Positions 1 through 6,857 of a stretch of DNA of 64,000 bases are shown here, piece by piece. A program made the translations under genes and the position numbers. The notes under the pieces were generated by a model. That model searched no databases. It was not told where the DNA came from and saw only the letters and a list, made by a program, of their open reading frames with translations. Source of the stretch: Chitinophaga barathri (GTDB taxonomy: Bacteria > Bacteroidota > Bacteroidia > Chitinophagales > Chitinophagaceae); NCBI RefSeq assembly GCF_003807585.1, contig NZ_RMBX01000008.1, forward strand, positions 306,287-370,286, read 5' to 3'. The stretch's first letter is position 1, and every line of letters begins with the position of its first letter.

Positions 1-1832
1 CCGGTTTCCCTTGTTATCGCACCCGGCACGCGATAAGTAAAGATGTAAGGCATATCAATCTCCGTAATACCGCTGCCGCCATTGGTTACGGTGACGATCA
101 CACGATCGCCGAACTGGCGGGCGACAATGGATACAGGGCTTCCCCTCCGGGAATATTTAACCGCGTTGTGCAGCAGGTTACGGTTCACGAATTGCAGCAT
201 TTCACGGTCCGCGCGTACGGTAAGGCCGAACGGGATCTGCAGGTCCATGGCCAGTGCCTTGTCCCTGATATCCGCCATCATCGGCTCTCTCGCTTCATCC
301 CAAAGCTCCTGTAACGAATAGGGTTGGGCTTTATATTCAAACCCGGCAAGCTGTGATTTGATCCAGCTCAGCACGGTCTCGAACAACTGGAGCGTTTCCA
401 CCGCCCTGGAAGATATACTGTTGGCGATCTCCTGGAATTGATCAGGCCTGATATCTTTTTGCTGGAAAAGATTTGTAACGCTGATGATATGACTGAGCGG
501 GAGCCTGAAGTCATGTGCAAGGATGGACAGGAGTTTGTTCTTAAAATCGTCATGCCGCTGAAGCTGTTTGTTTTTGTCCATCATCATGCGGTTGATCTCT
601 TTCAGCCTTTTGGCGCTCATGCGTGATTCGCGGGTGGATTTGTAATAAATGTATACCAGTCCCGCCGCCAGCAGTGTACAAACCACGAGGAAGAGGATCA
701 GCATGGTCCTGTGACGGCTCACGAGTTTGTCCGAAACGAGCGTCTGCTCCTGCAATTCCTTGTTCAGCCGCAATGCCCGCAGCTCCTGCTCCTGCAGGAA
801 AGATTCCATATAATCCTGTTCGCCCTGCGTGCGGAGGTCTTCCTGGTGCGTGGCTATTTCGCAAAGCACATCGGCGTACGGAAGGGCCGCGGCCGGGCCT
901 ATTGCTTTATAATACTGGTACAATGAAGTGACCGGGCGTACCATCAGTTTTTTATACCCGCCAAGGATGGCAGCATCCAGCATCTGTTTCCGGTAGCTGA
1001 TGGAATCGGGCATTTTCGCGTACGTGGAATAAATATCCATCTGGGCATTGGCGTACAACGCGAGATAAGAATACCCTTCCCGGAAAGAATGCGCGGCCAG
1101 CCGCTTCAGGTTTTCCATGGCCCTGTCCATCCGGCCGGCCTTTACTTCTTCATGCGCGAGAAAAAGGCCTGTATAAGTGATGATACGATCGTCGTGGTAA
1201 CGGGTGGCAATGTCGCGGGCTTTGTTCAGCGCCCAGCGGGCGGAATCCTGGCGCAGGCTGTCTTCTGCGAAGACGAGGTAATAATTGGCGAGCATACTGG
1301 CCCACACGGAGTCTTTCAGCAACCGGCTGCCGACGCCCATCGATTCCTCCATATAAGGGATAGCCAGCTCGTCTTTACCTTCATAATGGAAATAGCTGCC
1401 GATACAATATAAAGCCTGGCAGATGCCCGCGGAATCGCCGAGGTTGCGGTAACGCATGAGGCCTTCGAGGTAAAAACGGTGAGCAAGCTTGCCGTTGTTC
1501 TGGAAGGAAAAGCTGGAGCCGAGGTTCATGTATGCATCCGCCAGTCCTTTATGATAACGCGTTCTTATAGCAAGGGCCTTTGCCTGCTCGGCGTATACAA
1601 AACAGCTGTCCAGCTGATGTACGAGCGAGAGGGCGCTGATGCGGTTGAGCAGGTCTGTGTACTGCGCGCTGTCCGTTACTTTACCGCTATACAGGGTGTT
1701 TTTGAGGGATTGTACAAGTTGTTGCTGGCCGGATGCGGGAATGGAAAAAAGGAATAAAAAACAAAACAGCGGCGGAAGCAGGCGGATATTGTTTCCGACA
1801 GAGAAGATCCGGGGCAGGGAATTTTTTGTCAT
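1..1832 (-). CDS. TPR-type sensor histidine kinase (3' end cut by window edge)
   Basis: Open reading frame running off the left edge: 610 codons are visible from the ATG at 1832. It starts with a hydrophobic signal segment, followed by a helical, TPR-like sensor region to about residue 370, a membrane segment (about 375-395), and a HisKA domain with the H-box LAHDFRLPLSH (His about 440). The HATPase N-box NRNLLHNAVKYS lies at about 549-560, and a degenerate G1 box (NGGSG) appears just before the edge. This is the usual architecture of Bacteroidota periplasmic-TPR histidine kinases, with autophosphorylation on the H-box His. No response regulator is visible, so the partner must lie elsewhere. 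The rest of the ATPase domain is outside the window. The gene is divergent from the small peptide genes at 2263-2907, but a regulatory link is only a guess from position. Confidence 0.88.
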   Translation of the reverse strand, partial: MTKNSLPRIFSVGNNIRLLPPLFCFLFLFSIPASGQQQLVQSLKNTLYSGKVTDSAQYTDLLNRISALSLVHQLDSCFVYAEQAKALAIRTRYHKGLADAYMNLGSSFSFQNNGKLAHRFYLEGLMRYRNLGDSAGICQALYCIGSYFHYEGKDELAIPYMEESMGVGSRLLKDSVWASMLANYYLVFAEDSLRQDSARWALNKARDIATRYHDDRIITYTGLFLAHEEVKAGRMDRAMENLKRLAAHSFREGYSYLALYANAQMDIYSTYAKMPDSISYRKQMLDAAILGGYKKLMVRPVTSLYQYYKAIGPAAALPYADVLCEIATHQEDLRTQGEQDYMESFLQEQELRALRLNKELQEQTLVSDKLVSRHRTMLILFLVVCTLLAAGLVYIYYKSTRESRMSAKRLKEINRMMMDKNKQLQRHDDFKNKLLSILAHDFRLPLSHIISVTNLFQQKDIRPDQFQEIANSISSRAVETLQLFETVLSWIKSQLAGFEYKAQPYSLQELWDEAREPMMADIRDKALAMDLQIPFGLTVRADREMLQFVNRNLLHNAVKYSRRGSPVSIVARQFGDRVIVTVTNGGSGITEIDMPYIFTYRVPGAITRET

Positions 1833-1900
1833 GGTCTACATTGTGTATCCGGACAAACCGGTAGTATTATAAAGCGGCATTGTTCAAATCCTTTAGGGGC

Positions 1901-1923
1901 ACGGCTCCTGGGCCGTTTTTTTT
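1901..1923 (+). terminator. Possible intrinsic terminator or attenuator
   Basis: A 5-bp stem ACGGC/GCCGT with a 6-nt loop is followed by a run of T. No plus-strand gene lies upstream in the window; the divergent kinase starts at 1832. If functional it would act on read-through or antisense transcription from the kinase promoter region. The stem is short, so confidence is low. Confidence 0.3.
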
Positions 1924-2026
1924 CAAGTATAAGTTACATAAAACGGTGGAATTATTGATTTTTCAATATGCAGGGTTTTCCGCATATAAAATGTTAACCG
2001 ATTGCTAACAACTGCTTGTTCAGGAA

Positions 2027-2098
2027 ATGAACAAAAAAGAAAGTAAGGCCTTGAAAATGAACAAACTGAACAGCAAAAGATCGATTGCAGCTCTGTAA
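2027..2098 (+). pseudogene. Short peptide resembling a Bacteroidota lanthipeptide leader, no core
   Basis: A 23-codon ORF that ends in KLNSKRSIAAL and then stops. The K-x-[ST]-I-A-x-L ending resembles the leader of class I lanthipeptide precursors of Bacteroidota (pinensin-like, from memory of the family), but no Ser/Thr/Cys-rich core follows in frame. Losing one base at the stop would extend the frame to about 2167. AGGAA sits immediately before the ATG, too close for a normal SD. It may be a decayed precursor or a chance ORF. No LanB/LanC genes are visible in the window. Confidence 0.28.
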
Positions 2099-2262
2099 TT
2101 TACAGTCTGTCATAAAATTTTTATCGTGGTTGTTCCCCGACAGAGCATCTAAAGACCCTGACCAATGAATGATCTAAGCCCCCGGGATTCATCGCCGATA
2201 TACTCCTGATACCAGGAAAATGACAGCCAACAAAATCGTTTTTTAACCAAACCTCCTATCAT

Positions 2263-2544
2263 ATGGAAAACTTGCAAGTACACAACTATGGTTGCCAGGA
2301 ACTGGATGCAACCACGACCCAAGACGTTAACGGAGGATTCCTCTCTCTGGGTATCGCCAATGTTAACGGTAAAATCACTCTCGGAGCCCAGCTCGATACC
2401 AACGCCCTGCTTTCAGGTCTTCCCGGCCTGCCCGGCACCGGCGGCGGCGTTCCCGGCTTAGGCGGCCTCGGTAATTTACTCGCCCCTGTTACCAACCTGC
2501 TGAACAGCCTCCTCGGCGGCCTCGGCGGTGGTTTACTGGGCTAA
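2263..2544 (+). CDS. Double-glycine-leader, glycine-rich secreted peptide 1
   Basis: A 93-aa peptide. The first 25 residues look like a bacteriocin-type leader ending in DVNGG, with Leu at -12 and Val at -4 relative to the GG cleavage site. A 68-residue core follows that lacks Cys, is rich in Gly/Leu/Pro, and ends in an amphipathic-looking stretch with the sequence VTNLLNSLLGGLGG. Leaders of this kind are cut by C39-peptidase ABC transporters or LanT-like proteins; none is encoded in the window. A paralogue with the same layout follows at 2632, and a strong terminator separates the two. The function (bacteriocin, signal or surface peptide) is not known to me. The ATG is the only plausible start and places the leader at exactly 25 residues. 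Confidence 0.72.
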   Translation: MENLQVHNYGCQELDATTTQDVNGGFLSLGIANVNGKITLGAQLDTNALLSGLPGLPGTGGGVPGLGGLGNLLAPVTNLLNSLLGGLGGGLLG

Positions 2545-2570
2545 GAAACTGTAAAACCGGTTTAAAACCT

Positions 2571-2604
2571 GGTGGCGCTCATGGTACAGAGCGCCACCTT
2601 TTTT
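2571..2604 (+). terminator. Intrinsic terminator between the two GG-leader peptide genes
   Basis: A perfect 10-bp stem GGTGGCGCTC/GAGCGCCACC with an 8-nt loop, followed by six T. It ends transcription of the first peptide gene. It also shows that a longer reading of the second gene from a GTG at 2572 is an artefact, because that extension lies inside the terminator. Confidence 0.9.
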
Positions 2605-2631
2605 CCATTCACCCTCACAAACCCATTGCTT

Positions 2632-2907
2632 ATGCAAAACCTGCAGCCACAACTCTTCGGATGCCAGGAGCTCTCACAGGCAGACGCCCATGACATCAAC
2701 GGCGGCCTTATCGATCTCGGCTTCCTGAAAATCGATCTTGTAAACGCGGACGGCAAGATCAACCTCGGCATTACCATCGACCCCAACGGCCTCGGCGGCT
2801 TACCCGGCGGCGGCGGAACGGGCGGCCTGGGCAACATCCTCTCCCCCGTTACCAACCTGCTGAACAGCCTCCTCGGTGGCCTCGGCGGAGTTGTTAATCC
2901 ATTGTAA
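2632..2907 (+). CDS. Double-glycine-leader, glycine-rich secreted peptide 2
   Basis: A 91-aa paralogue of the upstream peptide. The leader is again exactly 25 residues and fits the double-glycine consensus better: L(-12) S(-11) D(-8) A(-7) I(-4) N(-3) GG. The 66-residue core has no Cys, contains a Gly/Pro-rich middle (GLGGLPGGGGTGG) and the shared C-terminal VTNLLNSLLGGLGG. The 3' ends of the two genes (2488-2528 and 2848-2888) differ at one base in 41, which implies recent duplication or gene conversion. ATG 2632 is chosen because upstream in-frame starts fall in the terminator of peptide 1. Two-component bacteriocins are often encoded as such pairs, but that is inference. Confidence 0.72.
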   Translation: MQNLQPQLFGCQELSQADAHDINGGLIDLGFLKIDLVNADGKINLGITIDPNGLGGLPGGGGTGGLGNILSPVTNLLNSLLGGLGGVVNPL

Positions 2908-2933
2908 ACACCATTTCATAACAATCTTCCTGA

Positions 2934-2965
2934 GACTGTACTGATACATCAGTACAGTCTTTTTT
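2934..2965 (+). terminator. Intrinsic terminator after GG-leader peptide 2
   Basis: A perfect 11-bp stem GACTGTACTGA/TCAGTACAGTC with loop TACA, followed by six T. It insulates the peptide pair from exoA. Confidence 0.92.
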
Positions 2966-2976
2966 ATGCGAATCCT

Positions 2977-2984
2977 TATTTTTG
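2977..2984 (+). promoter_or_regulatory. Bacteroidota -7 box for exoA
   Basis: TATTTTTG matches TAnnTTTG and ends 15 nt before the exoA ATG, directly after the previous terminator. No clear -33 TTG is seen. Confidence 0.5.
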
Positions 2985-2999
2985 CTGAAATAATTCATC

Positions 3000-3767
3000 A
3001 TGAGGATCGTCACCTACAATGTCAACGGGCTCCGCTCCGCCATGACAAAAGGATTCACCGAATGGCTCAAAACCGATCCCGCGGACGTTATCTGCCTGCA
3101 GGAAGTAAAAGCCCACCGCGAGAATGTAGATTTCCAGCAATTTGAACAGCTTGGCTACACCGATTACTGGTACCCCGCCCAGAAAAAAGGCTACAGCGGG
3201 GTGGCCATCCTTACCAAAATAAAACCCGATCATGTTCAGTACGGGAACGGATATATGCAAAGCGATGCCGAAGGAAGGGTGATAAGAGCCGATTTCGGGG
3301 ATGTTACGCTCATCAACGCATATTTCCCGTCCGGCACCACGGGAAACGAAAGGCAGACCTATAAATACCAATGGCTGGACGAGTTCTACGGATATCTCCA
3401 GCTCCTCCGCCAGGAAAGGCCCAACCTCGTGGTAGTAGGTGATTATAATATTGCCCATCAGCCCATCGATATTCACAATCCCGTCAGCAATAAAGATTCC
3501 TCGGGCTTCCTGCCTGAAGAAAGGGCATGGATGACCAAGTTGCTTGAAAACGGCTTCGTGGATACCTTCCGACAGTTTCACCCGGAACCCGATCAATACA
3601 GCTGGTGGAGCTTCCGCGCCAATGCCCGCAACAATAATAAAGGCTGGCGTATCGATTATATTAATGTAACAGAACCGCTCAAAAACAGGCTCCAGGATGC
3701 CGCTATCTGGCAACAGGTGAAACATTCGGACCACTGCCCCGTATACCTTCAACTCAAAAAGGCATGA
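3000..3767 (+). CDS. exoA: Exodeoxyribonuclease III (xth/exoA family)
   Basis: A 255-aa protein of the AP-endonuclease/EEP fold and of standard length. Visible motifs are NVNGLRS near the N-terminus, LQEVK with metal-binding Glu at residue 35, GDYNIAH in the middle, and the C-terminal SDHCPV with the catalytic His. The family cleaves DNA 5' of abasic sites and has 3'-5' exonuclease activity, working in base-excision repair in the cytoplasm. It overlaps the next gene by 4 bp (ATGA), so the two are translationally coupled. The ATG lies just after a -7 box. Confidence 0.96.
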   Translation: MRIVTYNVNGLRSAMTKGFTEWLKTDPADVICLQEVKAHRENVDFQQFEQLGYTDYWYPAQKKGYSGVAILTKIKPDHVQYGNGYMQSDAEGRVIRADFGDVTLINAYFPSGTTGNERQTYKYQWLDEFYGYLQLLRQERPNLVVVGDYNIAHQPIDIHNPVSNKDSSGFLPEERAWMTKLLENGFVDTFRQFHPEPDQYSWWSFRANARNNNKGWRIDYINVTEPLKNRLQDAAIWQQVKHSDHCPVYLQLKKA

Positions 3768-4066
3768 TCATATATAATGTTACCACCAAAGTAACGGTGC
3801 TGGTCAAAGACAGGTGGGTGGAATGGATGAAGCAGGAACATATCCCGGAGATCATTGCCACCGGCCTGTTTCACGACTACCGTTTCTGCCGCCTGCTGGA
3901 ACAGGACGATTCGGACGGGCCTACTTATACCGTCCAGTACTTTACAGACACCCTTGAAAACTATTATACCTACCTCCAGGAATACGCCCCGATGCTCAGG
4001 CAAAAGGCCTTCGATGCTTTCGGAGACCAGTTTGTAGCCTTCAGGACGGTGATGCAGGTTGTATAA
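3764..4066 (+). CDS. DUF4286 family protein
   Basis: A 100-aa single-domain protein starting MIIYNVTTKV and containing the W-x-x-W-M-K-x-E-H-I-P pattern typical of DUF4286, a small ferredoxin-fold-like family found mainly in Bacteroidota. Its function is unknown. It overlaps exoA by four bases and so is almost certainly co-transcribed and coupled with it. No signal peptide, cytoplasmic. Confidence 0.85.
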   Translation: MIIYNVTTKVTVLVKDRWVEWMKQEHIPEIIATGLFHDYRFCRLLEQDDSDGPTYTVQYFTDTLENYYTYLQEYAPMLRQKAFDAFGDQFVAFRTVMQVV

Positions 4067-4076
4067 CGCGCCAAAC

Positions 4077-4085
4077 TTATCCACA
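4077..4085 (+). promoter_or_regulatory. Perfect DnaA-box sequence TTATCCACA
   Basis: An exact match to the consensus DnaA box, 12 bp after the stop of the DUF4286 gene and 278 bp before the HU gene. Only one clear box was noticed, so an origin is not supported; it may titrate DnaA, regulate the HU gene, or be chance. Confidence 0.35.
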
Positions 4086-4289
4086 GGAAATTCACTATTT
4101 TCAAGGCCTCGCGGCTTTGGTACAATACTTGGTATAAGAACGCGTTTAATAACGAAGTACATTAAAAGTCAATGCAGTAGCGCGTTTCACTGGAAACACC
4201 CGATCACATAACTTATACCGGAGGAATGCCCAATCAGCTGTAAACGTTACCTGTAGGGTTTTTCAGCCTCCAAAAAAAAGTTTTAAAAA

Positions 4290-4320
4290 TTTGGTAATCT
4301 TATAAAACGCGCTATATTTG
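4290..4320 (+). promoter_or_regulatory. Promoter of HU gene (TTTG-N19-TATATTTG)
   Basis: The -33 element TTTG (4290-4293) and -7 element TATATTTG (4313-4320) are separated by 19 bp, a textbook Bacteroidota housekeeping sigma promoter. Predicted start of transcription is near 4327, giving a leader of about 36 nt. AAACGCG abuts the -7 box, and CGCGTTT recurs at 4141 and 4181. Confidence 0.8.
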
Positions 4321-4362
4321 CTCACATCAAACATTTTCTCACTAGTTAAATCTTAACTAACT

Positions 4363-4632
4363 ATGAACAAAGCCGAATTGATCGACAAACTCGCCAAAGA
4401 CGCTGGCGTTACCAAAACCCAAGCAAACGATGCTCTGGATTCTTTCACTAAAGCTGTTGCCGACACCCTGAAAAAAGGCGGTAAAGTAACTCTGGTTGGT
4501 TTCGGTACTTTCTCCGTTTCCAAACGTGCTGCTCGTAACGGCAGAAACCCCCAGACTGGCCAGATCATCAAGATCAAAGCTAAAAAAGTTGCTAAATTCA
4601 AAGCTGGTAAAGCACTGTCTGACAAGCTCTAA
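4363..4632 (+). CDS. hup: HU family DNA-binding protein
   Basis: An 89-aa protein of standard HU/IHF length. It begins MNKAELIDKLAK and carries the family signature GFGTFSVSKRAARNGRNPQTG, part of the DNA-bending beta-arm around residues 46-66, and the KAGKALSDKL C-terminus. It is a small basic nucleoid protein that bends and compacts DNA as a dimer. The strong promoter and the terminator at 4655-4688 make it a monocistronic, probably highly expressed gene; its codon use also looks more biased (many AAA, GCT) than that of its neighbours. Confidence 0.97.
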   Translation: MNKAELIDKLAKDAGVTKTQANDALDSFTKAVADTLKKGGKVTLVGFGTFSVSKRAARNGRNPQTGQIIKIKAKKVAKFKAGKALSDKL

Positions 4633-4654
4633 GAGTTGGCGACCCAACTTATTT

Positions 4655-4688
4655 AAGCAAGGAACATTATTTGTTTCTTGCTTTTTTT
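4655..4688 (+). terminator. Intrinsic terminator of HU gene
   Basis: Stem AAGCAAG/CTTGCTT, extended through AACA/TGTT, followed by seven T. Confidence 0.85.
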
Positions 4689-4695
4689 ATTTTTG
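4688..4695 (+). promoter_or_regulatory. Possible -7 box for bTHX gene
   Basis: TATTTTTG lies 33 nt before the ATG at 4729 and overlaps the T-tract of the HU terminator. No properly spaced -33 element is seen. Confidence 0.4.
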
Positions 4696-4728
4696 CACTA
4701 CATTCATTACTTAAAAATCAATAAAAAA

Positions 4729-4845
4729 ATGGGTAGAGGAGATATCAAAACCAAGAAGGGAAAGATTTCCAACGGATCTTTCGGCAAAAGCCGTCCGGCT
4801 AAAACCAAGAAAACTGCTGCTCCTAAGGCAGAAAAAAAGGCTTAA
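4729..4845 (+). CDS. 30S ribosomal protein bTHX
   Basis: A 38-aa, very basic peptide starting MGRGDIKTKKGKISNGSFG, the hallmark of the bTHX family (first described in Thermus and widespread in Bacteroidota). It binds at the head of the 30S subunit and stabilises rRNA packing. The C-terminus is a Lys/Ala tail. It has its own candidate -7 box and a strong terminator just downstream. It is easily missed by gene callers because of its length. Confidence 0.9.
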   Translation: MGRGDIKTKKGKISNGSFGKSRPAKTKKTAAPKAEKKA

Positions 4846-4865
4846 TTACATTAAGCCAGATATAG

Positions 4866-4914
4866 GGGATTCCGGTTATTTGCCTCGCAAAAACCCGGAA
4901 TCCCTTTATTTTTT
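4866..4914 (+). terminator. Intrinsic terminator after bTHX
   Basis: A perfect 10-bp stem GGGATTCCGG/CCGGAATCCC followed by TTTATTTTTT. The opposing pdxH gene ends at 4965. Confidence 0.88.
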
Positions 4915-4964
4915 GTCCTTTCCAGGGTAGTCCTTCCATTATTTCCTTGTCGCAATCTGCCCGG

Positions 4965-5612
4965 TCAGGGCGCCAAACGGTCTATTTTCCAGCCCTGCGC
5001 GCCATCCGGGGTATATCTCAGCCTGTCGTGCAGACGGCTGCTACGGCCCTGCCAAAACTCCACCAGCGTCGGTTTTACAATATAACCGCCCCAATGCTCC
5101 GGGCGTTCGGGAGCATGCTGCAAATGCTCGGCTTCCAGTGTTTTTACCTTTTCTTCCAGGAATTCCCGGCCCGGTATCACCTCACTCTGCGGTGACGCCA
5201 TCGCGCCAATCCTGCTGCCTATCGGCCTGGAATTAAAATATTCGTCACTGATATTTCCGGGCGCTTTGCTAACGGTCCCTTCTATACGCACCTGGCGCTC
5301 CAACTCCTTCCAGAAGAACAGCAGCGTGACATACGGGTTTTCCGCCAGCTCACGACCCTTGCGGCTTTCGTAATTGGTGAAAAAAAGGAAGCCGTTTTCG
5401 TCGAAACTCTTTAACAAGACGATCCTGGCCGATGGTTTGCCGTCCGCCGTACTGCTGGCCAGCGTCATGGCATTGGGCTCTTCCAGCTCGCTTTGTACCA
5501 CATCCTGCCACCAGCGGCTGAACTGCTCCACGGGACCCGTTGCCACTTCCTTTTCGTTGAGCGTGGCCTTCCGGTAATCCTGCCTGAGGTCTGCTATCTT
5601 CTGATTGATCAT
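4965..5612 (-). CDS. pdxH: Pyridoxamine 5'-phosphate oxidase
   Basis: A 215-aa FMN enzyme that oxidises pyridoxine and pyridoxamine 5'-phosphate to pyridoxal 5'-phosphate (vitamin B6 salvage). Recognisable blocks are NAMTLASSTADGKPSARIVL (FMN/substrate site), GFLFFTNYESRKGREL, the SRPIGSRIGAMASPQS loop, and the C-terminal W-Q-G-R-x-S-R-L-H-D-R (FMN phosphate and PLP contacts). Length is normal. Convergent with bTHX and divergent from the lipoprotein gene at 5708. Confidence 0.96.
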   Translation of the reverse strand: MINQKIADLRQDYRKATLNEKEVATGPVEQFSRWWQDVVQSELEEPNAMTLASSTADGKPSARIVLLKSFDENGFLFFTNYESRKGRELAENPYVTLLFFWKELERQVRIEGTVSKAPGNISDEYFNSRPIGSRIGAMASPQSEVIPGREFLEEKVKTLEAEHLQHAPERPEHWGGYIVKPTLVEFWQGRSSRLHDRLRYTPDGAQGWKIDRLAP

Positions 5613-5707
5613 TGTTTCCGTTTTTGCAAAATTAAGGCATATCCCGGCACAGATGCGACCGGTATCTGTATAAGTGGTAATTTACACCAGTTTTTAAACC
5701 GGAAAGC

Positions 5708-6853
5708 ATGAGAATCCTGACTTGTCTGATCACCATGCTGGTATGCCTGAATGCCTGCCAGCCCAAAGGCGCTAACCAGAAAAAAACCGGGGACGACAGT
5801 TCTTCGTTTGCCCCCGCGGAGAATGTACCCGCGCCCCCCAAAGCGCTGGCAAAATACCAGTCCCTGAAAGGCACCCTGGCCGGGCAACCTGTGACCATGA
5901 ACCTCGCCAGTTTTGAAGAAAACAACCTTGACGGCTGGTACTTTTATGATAACGTGGGAGAACCGATCCAGGTGGAAGGAAGACGCGAAAACAACGGCCG
6001 GATAAGCCTTACGGAATATAACAGGGACAGCGACAGCTGTGTTTTTACCGGTACTTTTAATACGGACGGAACCTTCACGGGCCACTGGACCGGCAAGGGT
6101 AAAAGTTTCCCTTTTAACCTGAAAGAAGATACCACGGGCACCATCCGCTTTACCACTATCACACATGAGGATTCACTGAACCTTTTGCCCGGCCGCGAAG
6201 ATTCGCCGCAAGGCACCTCCACCGGCAGCATCGTATGGCCCACCGGCGGAGCGGACGAAGCCGTGCTTGTTTTTATCCGCAAAACGATCGCGCCGAAATA
6301 TAAAACCGGCGATGATGCCGGCGTGTTCCTCAAACAGCAGGCCGATGCATTTTTTAAGGAATATAATGGCATCCGTGGCGATGTGGATACCACGGAACTG
6401 AAAGACCGCGGCTTCTCCTGGAACTGGGACGAATCTTCCCGGACAAACGTGGTCATTAACAAATGGCCGCTGCTGGCATTGGAAACATTCAGTTCCTCCT
6501 ACACCGGCGGCGCGCATGGCAATCATGGCACCGGTTTCCAGCTGCTGGACCTTTCCGCGAAAAAGGTGCTCAAACCGGCGGATGTGTTTAAGCCCGGTTA
6601 TAAAAAGGCGCTGTCCGCCGCACTGGACAAGGCCTTCCGCAAACAATACAGCATACCGGCAGGCGAGCCGCTGGACAAACAATATCTTTTCGCCAGGATC
6701 ATTGAGCCGAACGACAATTTTTATCTCACGCCCAAAGGCGCCGTATTCAGTTATACTCCTTACGAAATAGGCCCCTATGCCGTGGGACAGATCACCTTAT
6801 TTGTCCCGTTTTCAGACATCAAAGGCATCGTAAAGGAGACGTACCTTCAGTAA
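5708..6853 (+). CDS. Lipoprotein with DUF3298/RsiV-like C-terminal domain
   Basis: A 381-aa protein with a lipoprotein signal (LNAC, lipidated Cys 17) and a flexible Ser/Pro/Ala-rich linker to about residue 45. A first beta-rich domain carries GTFNTDGTFTGHWTGKGK. The C-terminal half has the SSYTGGAHGNHG signature (about 263-274) and the VFKPGY/FVPFSDIK elements of DUF4163/DUF3298 domains, as in RsiV and PdaC. Related domains bind lysozyme or cell-wall sugars, but a role here is inference. It ends 4 bp before the helicase start and is probably co-transcribed with it. Confidence 0.8.
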   Translation: MRILTCLITMLVCLNACQPKGANQKKTGDDSSSFAPAENVPAPPKALAKYQSLKGTLAGQPVTMNLASFEENNLDGWYFYDNVGEPIQVEGRRENNGRISLTEYNRDSDSCVFTGTFNTDGTFTGHWTGKGKSFPFNLKEDTTGTIRFTTITHEDSLNLLPGREDSPQGTSTGSIVWPTGGADEAVLVFIRKTIAPKYKTGDDAGVFLKQQADAFFKEYNGIRGDVDTTELKDRGFSWNWDESSRTNVVINKWPLLALETFSSSYTGGAHGNHGTGFQLLDLSAKKVLKPADVFKPGYKKALSAALDKAFRKQYSIPAGEPLDKQYLFARIIEPNDNFYLTPKGAVFSYTPYEIGPYAVGQITLFVPFSDIKGIVKETYLQ

Positions 6854-6857
6854 ATCT

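Larger units (their letters stand above)
1833..2262. other. Intergenic region between kinase and GG-leader peptide genes
   Basis: This 430-bp AT-rich gap separates divergent genes. It holds a small hairpin followed by eight T (1901-1923) and a short leader-like ORF (2027-2098). No exact TAnnTTTG box was found upstream of 2263. A run CCTCC lies just before the ATG at 2263; this is the anti-SD sequence rather than an SD, so it does not support ribosome binding. Confidence 0.6.

Noticed and set aside
2572..2631. GTG-started N-terminal extension of GG-peptide 2
   Set aside because: It lies inside the perfect terminator of peptide 1 and would bury the 25-residue leader.
2976..3752. 258-codon minus-strand frame opposite exoA
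   Set aside because: Fully antisense to a clear exonuclease III gene and covers its promoter; no recognisable domain.
4077..4362. Replication origin
   Set aside because: Only one DnaA box, no cluster and no dnaA/dnaN neighbours.
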